From positions 1,551,005-1,615,004 of the forward strand of contig NW_004797300.1 of NCBI RefSeq assembly GCF_000002075.1: DNA of 64,000 nt, in the 5' to 3' direction. Shown here one piece after another: positions 46,956 through 54,086 of the stretch. Source of the stretch: Aplysia californica. Lineage: Eukaryota > Mollusca > Gastropoda > Aplysiida > Aplysiidae. A program made the position numbers and the translations under genes. The notes below the pieces were generated by a model. The model ran no database searches. It was not told where the DNA came from and worked only from the letters and a program-made list of their open reading frames with translations. Each line of letters opens with the position of its first letter. Positions within the stretch are counted from its first letter, which is position 1.

Positions 46956-47374
46956 GAAGCGAGAAAGATAGGGAGAAGAGAAGGAGGGAGGGAGGGAGGG
47001 AGGGAGGGAGGGAGGGAGGGAGGGAGAGAGAGAGAGAAGGAGGGAGAGAGAGAGAGAGAGAGGGAGGGAGGGAGAGAGAGAAAGAGAGAGAGAGAGTTGG
47101 GGTGGGGGGGGGGGGGGTATTTATAAGGTGTGTTATATTCCATGTATTCTGTTTTGTTTATCAACTTTGCAAAGCACCTAGAGCCACTCTGGGATAGGGC
47201 CTATATATTTCGACATTGTTATTGTTTTTATTATTAAGGCATTATTGGATGTCTTCCTCAGGTTCAAATGGATCCCTCCCTGCATCGTTCACAGCACAGA
47301 GGCCCGACTCTGTTCGCTATGTACCCGGGCAGTACAAACCTCACAAAGGTTCTGGTTCAGGATCTGATCGATGA
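19345..47374 (+). CDS. TUBGCP2: Gamma-tubulin complex component 2 (28 coding exons)
   Basis: Core subunit of the gamma-tubulin small complex. It pairs with GCP3 to hold two gamma-tubulins and nucleate microtubules at the centrosome. Exons: 19345-19397, 20433-20514, 21149-21240, 22529-22586, 23137-23268, 24315-24411, 25039-25127, 25442-25519, 26242-26323, 27182-27259, 27982-28049, 28790-28834, 30292-30384, 30889-30950, 31556-31598, 33798-33869, 34616-34677, 35439-35551, 36039-36189, 36549-36802, 37242-37342, 38511-38581, 41947-42121, 42847-42990, 43455-43577, 44400-44563, 46654-46757, 47262-47374. They sum to 2799 nt, in phase throughout, giving 932 residues (human about 902). The start MSEF.IHH and blocks such as IPLGTLP, EKSSFEYG..NHAL, LEKWIY.GII.DP, STANVDPFKDDL, SFDYVVKWP, RYQ.LFRH.FYCKHVERQLC, LRQRMLNFVQ and RLDFNGFYTE match GCP2. 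The GCP N-terminal domain is about residues 202-515 and the C-terminal gamma-tubulin-binding domain about 516-880. The tail is Ser/Gly rich. One intron is AT-AC. AG at 19332-19333 just before the start implies an upstream noncoding exon. Confidence 0.96.
19834..19945. repeat. 48-bp minisatellite, two units, TG-rich (TUBGCP2 intron 1)
   Basis: The unit gataagcaagtagatgtgtg ... tgcatgtgtgtgcacatgtg is repeated with period 48 and a single main difference (ggcgtg versus ggcatg). Confidence 0.85.
19996..20090 (+). repeat. SINE/LINE 3' tail with ATT repeat (TUBGCP2 intron 1)
   Basis: gtaaagcgtctagagctgtg then gggcactatagaaatg then an ATT run; this is the tail layout of many invertebrate SINE/LINE pairs. 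A related tail is at 47170-47240 (gcaaagcacctagagc, then ttattattaagg). Confidence 0.5.
20291..20351. repeat. (CT)n microsatellite near TUBGCP2 exon 2
   Basis: About 30 uninterrupted CT units, 82 bp upstream of the exon 2 acceptor. Confidence 0.95.
20831..20990 (+). repeat. Interspersed repeat E, copy 1
   Basis: ggttcgagggtgccttggta, tttacttttcctctgttgtt and gttctctttactcaaac recur in the same order at 27370-27500 and 31020-31150, all in TUBGCP2 introns and in the same orientation. Confidence 0.5.
21459..21610. repeat. Possible LINE 3'-region fragment (TUBGCP2 intron 3)
   Basis: gcataggccatcaacaacat, cctgtgcatccttttctagc, tgtttccatgatgtcc and tttggtcttcccttct resemble sequences near the 3' end of RTE-type LINEs from memory. 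No coding part is present. Confidence 0.25.
22000..22330 (+). mobile_element. tRNA-derived SINE-like element (family S2) with downstream repeat, TUBGCP2 intron 3
   Basis: B-box-like gagtttgattccagagtggg is preceded by ctgtaatgtactggttaaac; an AATA-rich stretch then joins a second repeat (gcatttgtatagtgcatatc, ggaagcatacagtgcaag, caaactgacaagatctttcg) that recurs at 26050-26165. Confidence 0.55.
23515..23740 (+). mobile_element. SINE-like element, family S2 (TUBGCP2 intron 5)
   Basis: Head gtttagagattggatgcttt with ctgagttccattctca, then the family body tttctgctgggatattgcat and gttgaagcctgcct. Diverged. Confidence 0.5.
23846..24223 (+). mobile_element. MITE family C, copy 2 (TUBGCP2 intron 5)
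   Basis: Same orientation as copy 1. Ends gaggcactcgttaaaataat and gcaagtgcctgatttc are an imperfect inverted pair. It contains gacccgtatctccttcaac and gatagatggg. Noncoding. Confidence 0.65.
25895..26045 (-). mobile_element. MITE family C, partial copy 4 (TUBGCP2 intron 8, reversed)
   Basis: Matches the left part of copy 5 (tattgaatagaagtcgagat, gagaaaatggctgccaaag, gaaaactgaaaatttc) and then breaks off into another repeat at 26045-26165. Confidence 0.6.
26046..26165 (+). repeat. Interspersed repeat shared with 22170-22290
   Basis: tattattatcagagcagacc, ctccaggaagcatacagtgc, aagtag, cactcaagcactaaaaactg and actagatctttt match the repeat in intron 3 in order. Abuts MITE C copy 4. Confidence 0.6.
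26785..26940. repeat. (CTGT)n-(C)n-(CT)n compound microsatellite (TUBGCP2 intron 9)
   Basis: Several tctgtctg units, a C run and about 35 CT units, then CTAT units. Confidence 0.95.
27370..27500 (+). repeat. Interspersed repeat E, copy 2
   Basis: ggagggtgccattggttggt, ctctctgtcttgctttttac and ctgaactcaactcgaatg; in intron 10. Confidence 0.5.
28375..28620. mobile_element. Family D MITE, diverged copy 2 (TUBGCP2 intron 11)
   Basis: The core gattggtgatttattgttat, gaatgggaagtc, cagttgaatagatatgc and cttaaaattgatacc aligns in order with the element at 1741-2016. The terminal repeats are largely decayed. Confidence 0.6.
29740..30130 (-). mobile_element. MITE family C, copy 5 (TUBGCP2 intron 12, reversed)
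   Basis: Reverse-oriented full-length copy: it ends tttgacgagcgcctgattt and contains the mirror blocks gaatagaagtcaagaaattt and gagaaaatggccgccaaa seen in the other copies. Confidence 0.7.
31020..31200 (+). repeat. Interspersed repeat E, copy 3
   Basis: ggttggagggtgccactggt, ctatctgtcttgcatcttca and tctttactcgaactctgaga; in intron 14. Confidence 0.5.
31709..32758. mobile_element. piggyBac-type MITE (TTAA flanked), TUBGCP2 intron 15
   Basis: Ends TTAACTCATTCGCTACGTA and GTAGCGAATGAGTTAA are an inverted pair on a TTAA target. The element is about 1.05 kb, with a GC-rich right end (cgcgccgccccccacggctc) and an AT-rich body. No transposase frame was recognised. Related in ends to 12801-13565. 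Confidence 0.8.
33061..33562. mobile_element. pogo-type MITE, CAGTCAAACCTG family (TUBGCP2 intron 15)
   Basis: Ends CAGTCAAACCTGCCATGACG and the mirrored ACTGGTTTGATACTG; shares ggccacttt and cttttctccttgacaatgg with the copy at 17745, in opposite orientation. About 500 bp, TA flanks partly decayed. Confidence 0.75.
33911..34171 (+). mobile_element. tRNA-derived SINE, family S1 copy 1 (TUBGCP2 intron 16)
   Basis: A tRNA-like head with A box (TGGCGGAGTGG) and B box (GGTTCGAGCC) is followed by a body containing acccagcagtaatgggtacc and ending gcgggaacaacttt. Short flanking duplication attgtaaga. Same family as 60659-60911. Not a functional tRNA: the acceptor stem and anticodon arm do not pair fully. 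Confidence 0.85.
34678..35438 (+). other. U12-type AT-AC intron of TUBGCP2 (intron 17)
   Basis: The reading frame can only be kept if exon 17 ends at 34677 and exon 18 begins at 35439; no usable GT lies at this donor. The intron starts ATATCCTTTT, an exact U12 5' splice site. It carries TTCCTTAAC at 35421-35429, a perfect U12 branch-site consensus, and ends in AC ten bases after the branch adenosine, the short spacing typical of this class. The joined protein reads EDYNDA then YWEKHY, matching EDYNDKYWDQRY in the human protein as recalled. Splicing therefore needs the minor spliceosome. Confidence 0.93.
36357..36465. repeat. CT-rich tract upstream of TUBGCP2 exon 20
   Basis: About 110 bp of ctctcgctctctctttcact-type sequence ending about 85 bp before the exon 20 acceptor; the proximal acceptor region itself is purine-mixed. 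Confidence 0.9.
37602..37860. mobile_element. Foldback element with about 110-bp inverted arms (TUBGCP2 intron 21)
   Basis: Arm 1 (gagggcggccaagtaaacta, catgtttttcaaattttaca, gagcgacaaaaaacggattt) is mirrored by arm 2 (aaatccgggtttttttgtct, gtacaatttgaaaaacatga, gtttatttggcggccctt). The loop is about 30-40 bp. Transcribed within the gene, it would form a long near-perfect hairpin. Confidence 0.85.
41106..41208. repeat. Inverted repeat, 36-bp arms (TUBGCP2 intron 22)
   Basis: Arms 41106-41141 and 41173-41208, with gaaa.tacttccattttcta and the mirrored tagaaaatggaagtag as core; about four mismatches and a 31-bp loop. Confidence 0.8.
43709..44102 (+). mobile_element. MITE family C, copy 3 (TUBGCP2 intron 25)
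   Basis: The best-preserved copy, 394 bp. Terminal inverted repeats ATCAGGCGCTTGACAA and its mirror TTGACAAGCGCCTGAT are nearly perfect. Noncoding, AT-rich. Confidence 0.75.
44807..44850. repeat. Perfect 16-bp hairpin (TUBGCP2 intron 26)
   Basis: TGTCATGAATGAAAGC, a 12-nt loop, then GCTTTCATTCATGACA. Stem pairing is perfect and does not extend clearly outside. Confidence 0.85.
44902..45063. mobile_element. Short pogo-type MITE (TUBGCP2 intron 26)
   Basis: CAGTTGAACCTGCTTTAACG at the left and the mirrored gtcttagacaggttcaact at the right; 160-bp internally deleted relative of the CAGTCAAACCTG family. Confidence 0.65.
45272..45450. mobile_element. Short pogo-type MITE, second in intron 26
   Basis: Begins ctgtcaaacctgctctaaca, contains a middle that resembles the neighbouring copy (ttcccac, cccccttgtgt, ttacaatgggtgg), and ends just before MITE A copy 2. 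Confidence 0.55.
45456..46249. mobile_element. MITE family A, copy 2 (TUBGCP2 intron 26)
   Basis: A 794-bp copy, about 95 percent similar by eye to copy 1 over its length, with both inverted ends intact (CAGTCCATGCCGGCTTTAAG and GCCGGCACGGACTG) and TA flanks. It sits in intron 26 directly next to two short pogo-type MITEs. Confidence 0.85.
46908..47118. repeat. (GA)n-(GGGA)n-(GA)n-(G)n compound microsatellite (TUBGCP2 intron 27)
   Basis: More than 200 bp of pure purine on the plus strand, including about 12 AGGG units and a terminal G run. It lies about 140 bp before the last exon. Confidence 0.95.
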
Positions 47375-47861
47375 TAGATGGTGTGAACTCTTGCTGTAGT
47401 AGCATCTGATACTGTTGTGATGTGGCAGTTTCCACTGGATGTTTTCCAGGAAGCTTAGAATGTTTCAGAATGTTTTACGGTCTGCCGGGGTAAAAATGAA
47501 TTATATCGGTCTGGATTTCTGAAACTGTCCTGATTTTGCTCTCTGTATGAAAATAGTCTGGATACAAGATGTACCGTAATAGACAATGAGATCTGTAAAT
47601 TTTGAGTCCCCACGCACAAGTTTCTATTTTGCTTGAACAGTTCAGGATTTTTTTTGTAGCCAGTTGTCAACTCTGCTGGGCCATATAATGCCATTCTTTA
47701 AAAAAAAATGTTATAAACTGATTCCATCCAGAATTTTTTCAGGCTCTGGACAGAATTATTTTTCCCTGTTCAATTTTTGACCCGGGGTGCATCTATTTAA
47801 TGCATTACTGTGAGGCTCTAAGTTACTCTACATATGTATTGTCATGTACCAAATTGATGGG

Positions 47862-47867
47862 AATAAA
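47862..47867 (+). terminator. Probable poly(A) signal of TUBGCP2
   Basis: AATAAA about 490 nt after the TUBGCP2 stop codon; it is the first canonical hexamer on the plus strand after 47374 that I found. It implies a 3' UTR of about 0.5 kb. Confidence 0.5.
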
Positions 47868-48248
47868 TAGAGGAATCTGTTCATGCTAATTTCAGTGACG
47901 TATATTTTGATTGCATTGTATTTGTCCACAGACAAACAAAAAATAGAAGAAAAAAATTCCGCTAAATATCTTTTACAATTTCAACTTACCTCATTTTTTT
48001 CAGCACTGCAAGTCCTTATAATCCATAGGAATCAACACAGAATTGTAGGGATATCACCCTGGCACACATTTATGAAAGAATTTCACAAGTTTAGTTGAAA
48101 AATTTTCACTGAGGGGCTTTTTTATGTATGTATCCAATTTACGAAGAAGAGAAAAAAACACAAATAATGAATGTATACACTTTGTAACACTAAAAGACAA
48201 AATAGATTACATACAGAAACACAGACACAGTCCATCAAGAACACAAAT

Positions 48249-50499
48249 CTACAATTCAAAGTTTTTACCCGTGTGGTAATTTTCGAAACAGTCCTTTGGA
48301 TGAAGGTGCGGCTTCGTGGAGCAGCCTGAACAGAAGAAATTTGTCCGCATCCTTTTCCCCGTTCCTTTGCTACAGTAGTGACAAATTCTGTCCTTGGGGG
48401 AATGAGCCACTAAATGTTTGTTTCCCACAAACCTTTCAGGGAGACTGGCAATAGGTCTGCCTGGTAGCCGAGCTTCATCTCGAGCTTTTTCCTCGTCTGT
48501 CACTGTGACGATTGAGAGCTCTGTCAAGCCTTTGATCAGTTTCTTTTTTAAATTTAGGAGGCTTGTCCGCTCCTGGTGGGACAGTGAATACAACACGTGT
48601 GCATTTGTTTGGCACAGTTCCAGCATAAAATAGAATAGTTTTTTCCTCCATTTCATTGTCTTTCTATTGAAAAGGCCACAATAGCCTGACTGCTGGTCTG
48701 CACGATCACAGCCGTTCATTTTTTTGTTGTATGAGTGAATAACGGCCGGTTTCTCTGTTGCTTTTCATCTAGTTATTTGGGTGACCATCTCAACAGCTGA
48801 CTGAGTGGAACAAATCACCCCAGGTTTCCTCGCCTTTTTGTCTCTCCAAGTAGCACATAAAATGTCAACATCCTTATGGGTGGTGAGGTACCACTTACAC
48901 TCGCGGTGCATAAGACGATTGGTGCGCAGTTGAGGAGGGAAGCCCCGACGATTTGTGTTGGCGGTGCCTGTGTAATAGAAGCCATTTGCAGACAGGGAAC
49001 TAACAAGCTTCATGGTGGTATAGTACCTGTCAGCAAATACGTGATGGCCTTTTGAAAATGGCTCAAGAAGAGTTTAAAAAACCTAGACTGCCTGACCTCC
49101 GTCTTGATCACAGTCAGGTTTGTATGACGTCTGTTCCCCAAAGTATGTCAGCAAGTTCAGAACATAGCCTGTGACACTGTCACACAGTCCAAATACCTTG
49201 ATATGGTACTTTTTTGGTTTCGAAGGATTGAACATCTTATAAGCCCTTCGATCTTGGTACCCAACAACCATTTCGTCAAGTGACAAGTTTCGGTATTGGT
49301 AAAACGCAGAGCGAAAATTTTGCGGAAGCATATTCATGAATGGTTCTATTTTTGCTTTTGAATCGGCAACAGCAGACTGAGCACAATGAAGCATGGAGTG
49401 GTGTCAGGCTTCAAATCTTGGTCGAGAAAACATGTCGTGATACCATTTCTTATAATTTGATGAGTCTTCTGAAGCAAAATACTCTCATATTGAGACGGCT
49501 GGGTCAATTCCCATCTCAATAATAACAGCGAAAAATTTGTACAACTCAGACACTGTCACTTCGTACTAGTTTGCAAATAGGGACTGTCGACATGGAGGGT
49601 TGTTCAGGGCGCATCGATGTTCTGCGTACTCATTGATTGAGTTCACCAGGTATGTGATGACTTCTGTCGTGAACAAGACCTGGAAACAGTCTAGCGGACT
49701 GGAATCCGCTGTGAGGTCTGCCCGCAGTCCTGATCCATTTGGGGGCACAAACCTGAAATTGTTCTGGGTCTCTCCTGCTGTAACCTAGGAATAAAAAAGG
49801 AGGGAAGCTCATGAGAATCCAGATATGGTAAATTTAGTCAGAAGGAGACGAAAATACTTTTCAAAAGTCATAATAATGATAGCGATCATTGATATATTTA
49901 TGCGCTTGTTGTTGTTGTTTTTTTTAGATCATCATGTAAGTTGTGCTTCAAATTCTACTAAAACTAAATCTAGATCTAGTAAGAATAAGACTAGATCTAG
50001 GTAATATGTGTCAACCAATAATGCATGACATTCCAAAAAAGTCGGAGACCAAGCTGAAAACTGGATTATGTATCAGTAGTTTTTGTCATCTAACAATAAC
50101 ATCTAAGCCTAAAAACAATCATCTCTAGGCCAATCTAAATCTTGTGAATGTGAGAGTGTGAGGTCTTGCCCTTCCAATTCTTTTATAGTAAAGCGTTTGC
50201 CTAATGTCTAAAGTAGCTAAGGCTGACTATGGACTGGAAATCTCTTGAGATTTCAGGACAAGACTTATATCTTACCTCAGACCAGTGTGGTAAATCTGTA
50301 TCCCTATTGTCATTGACTGTTGGATCAGTCCTCCTTTGTTTTCTGGATGATGGTTGAACATCAACACTCTGGGTGTCTGATTCTGATCCTGAGAAGGATG
50401 GGGCATCAGTATAGTCTCAAAAAGGAAGCGAATTTGTTCAGCAGTGTGTCGTCGCGGTCTCGACGGTCCAGGCTCCATGTTGTTTACGTTACGTAGCAA
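48249..50499 (-). pseudogene. piggyBac transposase, broken
   Basis: Minus-strand pieces in order: N-terminus MEPGPSRPRRHTAEQ at 50478; the first catalytic region with LSLDEMVVGYQDRR (49394-49083); the second with GHHVFADRYYTTMK (about 49058-49012) followed by FYYTGTANTNRRG; the third with NGCDRADQQSGY near 48715; and a C-terminal Cys-rich finger CHYCSKGTGKRMRTNFFC..C..H (48370-48250). These are the DDE/D domain and C-terminal finger of piggyBac (DDE_Tnp_1_7). The frame shifts several times and stops interrupt it between the pieces, so it is not functional. Confidence 0.9.
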
Positions 50500-50698
50500 C
50501 TGAGTATCGACAATGCTCAGAGATTGAGGTCAGGCTTGTTTATAGTATTCTACTTCCTTTCGACAACTTAAAAACTAGGAACTAATTTTAAAAGTGCACA
50601 TTCGTTTCGGATTTTGTAGAGCCGCTCACAGCGGCCGAAAGGACGCAGCGGAAAAATTCCGAGCCGCTGTCAGCGGCCGAATGTACGGAATCAGTTAA
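48249..50698 (-). mobile_element. piggyBac DNA transposon, degraded
   Basis: The right end, at the transposase 5' side, is tacggaatcagTTAA (TTAA at 50695-50698) preceded by repeated GCCGCTG-type palindromes. The transposase remnant fills 50499-48249 on the minus strand. I could not find the matching left end; it may be lost downstream of 48249. It lies between the TUBGCP2 3' end and the dynein gene. Confidence 0.85.
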
Positions 50699-52084
50699 TA
50701 TTGCCCTGAATAAAACTGGCTGCTGTCATGAAAGAGTAGTCAAATGTTTACAAAAATTCTCTGTGAATTGGCTCCCCATGTGGTGCTATTCATGCTTGCC
50801 AAGAGTCAGCAATATATTTAGAGTATGTAAATTGTACATATTGATAACAATTTTATTGCTGCTGTTTATGGAATGTTTCTCATGGGGAAGGTTGAAATTG
50901 GAGCCAAAGAGGAATGATTTTTAATAACTATTGAAAAATATTTCCTTTCTTTCCTTTTGCCTACTAAAAGAAAAGCCTGTGCTCCAGAATGAAAAAAAAT
51001 CTTTTGTGTATTACATTGCGGCAAAGAACAAAGTCCAAATTGACAGAAGGACATTTCTGGCATTTTTTTTTCATTTCCTATATATTTTGAAGCGTGGTGG
51101 AATGAATATTCAATATTTTTTAAAATATGAATCTCTTATTCTTGTGATATTGAGAGATCTGATCTCGTTCTCTAGAGAAATACTTTCTTCCTCTAATCTC
51201 TTATGTAGCCTGTTTCTGCTCCATCCACCACGTCTGTGTTGGTAAATCGCATTTTTCCATGTTTTCCAAGAATCTTTCTTTAAAGTTAAGGCATCTTGCG
51301 TTAAGACAGTTGAATTTCTTCTCCTGATCTGAATATGATGTTCTGGTCTCCCTCATGTATAACTTGGAATTGGGGTCGTGCTTGTAAAGATAACTCTCAT
51401 AACCTCCTCCCTGTGCACTGAATGGGACTTGCTTGGTGATATTGTATCATAAAAATACATGTGCATTGATCTTATTAATGATTCATTCTATTTGTGAATA
51501 TCAATATTGTATTCTTTTTATGTGCCTTAGTAGCAAATAAAATACAAACCTGGCTCGATTTCTTGTTTTCAATAGTGGACTTTAAATTATAAGATGTTAG
51601 TCTTGTTTGGTTATGGTACTGCCGATAAAATTCTTGAATTGATCACAGAATGTTGTAAGCTCACAAGTATCTGTTGTATTCTGGTTAGGCTGTTTACCTT
51701 CCCTCTTCAAGACTCCTCCTCCGTACTATTGAAATTTTTCCTCTACTTCTTTTGTATGTTTATCACTCTCTTGTGAACTGCTATTTCCAGGGTGCCTTGA
51801 TAGTTGAAGCAGACTTTGTGCTGTTGAGGCTAGAGAGGTGAGCAGAGTAAGCCTGATTCCCCCTTTGGACTTCTTCGTTGACATCCATCCCTTGGCGCTC
51901 ATATGACCTTATGCAGTTGCGAGCGCCGTAAAACATTACTAAAAAACAAAAAGACTCAAGTTTGATTCTCCTTTAATCTACCCTTGTGCTGGCATGGACT
52001 ATTCTACTTCAGTGTATCCATTTTGTTACGTGATTCATGGAATTTCTGGTGCTAATGTGCCTCTCGGGATCAGATGTACCCGTA

Positions 52085-52290
52085 ACAGCGTCTATAGCGT
52101 AGCAGTCAGGCTCTATACTATTGCATGCAAAAAGTACTCAATTTGATTCCCAAATGGGGAGCTTTTTTCTTATCTCTATTGTATGTCTGCTGGGTTGGCC
52201 TTGACAAGCAGAGTCAAAGTGTCCAATCCCCTTAATGATCGAAATTATATCGATAGGGACATAAAGCATATAAATTAATTATATGAGAAA
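52085..52290 (+). mobile_element. SINE-like element, family S2 (intergenic)
   Basis: Head tctatagcgtagcagtcagg with B-box-like caatttgattcccaaatggg, body gttggccttgacaagcagag, and end aatgatcgaaattatatcga. Lies between the piggyBac relic and the dynein gene. Confidence 0.55.
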
Positions 52291-54086
52291 CAAAATGTTG
52301 GGGAAGAAGGCATGAAAAAGTGTTTTGTTCAGATGAATTTATTGTCACTGCTCAATTTCATGATTTCACTAGTGGCAAAGAACACGTTAAGTGAGTCATT
52401 TGACTGTCTTTCATCACAAATATTCATGCATCATGACATTCTTTGAATATCCTTCTGTATTTTTAAATAACTAGGCATACTTCCTAGCGGAAGCAGTATC
52501 ACACTGAAAAATCATTTCACACAAAACGTGTCAAATATTAAAACCGACACAAATATTTACCTGACACGAGTAGATCTATGCCAAAAAGGTTTATCACATT
52601 TGAAAATAGGACGGCTGATTATTGCATCATACAGTAAAATATACTCAATATTGTTTTCCACATAAAAAAAAAAAAATGTGGACTGTTGATTATATATTGT
52701 AAAACACTCATACTTATAGCTTTCACTGAAGTGGAAATAATGGACGGATGATTTATTAGATAAATGGGAAAATTATGACACTACATGAATGAATAGATGA
52801 TCTGACTGCATAGTACTGAAAAAGTATTTTAGTAAACGTGTCAAATTTGATAAACATATATATCTAAATTGACAAATGATTGCATATTGTTAATGTTAGA
52901 TAAAGGGGATCTGGTACAGACGGACACATCATTTTGTCATGTTACATGGGAAGGACAGACAATGTGGTCTGAGAGTGACCAGCGAATGCCAAGAAAAAAA
53001 AAACTCTGCTAGAGTGTAGCACTGCACACAATACATGAATAAATTCTGCATAACATTAAAAGTGTATGTTTTGGCTCTCAGATAGTGTCACAGTCAAGAT
53101 GAATTCATTCACATAAATTTGTATAATTTTGAGACTTGCAGGTGCTATGATTCTTTTAAAACTGAAAATCGTTGTAAAATATTTAAAAAATAATATCTTT
53201 CAGCAGTGTTCACTTTTTGTTGAGCATTCCAACTGATCCTTAAAAATGAAAAATATATCAAATATATATTGAAAACAAAAATGCTGAAAAAGAGAGACAA
53301 TTATGTTAATCTTTCAGCAGTGTTCACTTTAACTTTAACTGTTGAGCATAGCGGCAATAACATATTAATAGAAAAAAACCCACTTGTATGTGTATTTGTA
53401 CATGTAACAAAAATGAGCTGATGAATCTTTTGGTAGAGCTCGTCTTCTGGTTTACAAAATGGCAATATAATAGAATCATACTTTGTGACAAAGACAGAAC
53501 GAACGATGGAAGGAAAAAATGAGAACATGTATAAAATAATGCTGTATTACGACAGTGTGATGATTATCGTCATGAAAGCACACAATACAATAATACATAC
53601 ATGAAGTCTGAGCTCTGCTCAAATTTTTAAAGTTCAATTTAGGTTGGGGTTTTTAAAAAATCTATAAAGAATGAGTCATTACTTTGAGTTTTTAAAAGAT
53701 ATACATCAAAGCCAAAACAAGAATGCATCAGAATCCTCCAAAATGAGACTTTCAGCCTAAGCTATACTTTGAAGTCATATTTCTACAAAGGCTTAAAAAT
53801 AGACTACAACTACAAGAGGTATTTGCAATTCCCATTCCAGCATATGATTACAAATGCATCTTTAGAATGGATCAACTGACATTGATTGAATTAGTACACA
53901 TGCATTTTTCCTTTTAATATATTCTCAATACTGAATGTTGTTTTGCTCTAGCAGAATGTTGAAGAGCTTAGCCCGACCTTGCTATAGCTGGACATCTAAT
54001 AATCATGTCACACTTCATTACGGTGGCGGCCTAACATTAAAAGGTCCCGACAGAATCAATTTCATCTGGCATAGTTTAGACTCTGT
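52291..54086. other. Intergenic and probable dynein-gene 3' UTR, no other gene seen
   Basis: AT-rich. It contains an imperfect direct repeat (tctttcagcagtgttcactt at about 53197 and 53309). The 3' UTR of the minus-strand dynein gene should occupy its right part, but its end could not be fixed. Confidence 0.5.

Noticed and set aside
47700-47740. Left end of the piggyBac element (aaactgattccatccag)
   Set aside because: It resembles the right end for only about eight bases, has no TTAA and lies within the TUBGCP2 3' UTR.
48249-48719. Zinc-finger host protein
   Set aside because: The Cys-rich end follows a piggyBac DDE region and is the known C-terminal finger of that transposase; the frame is broken upstream.
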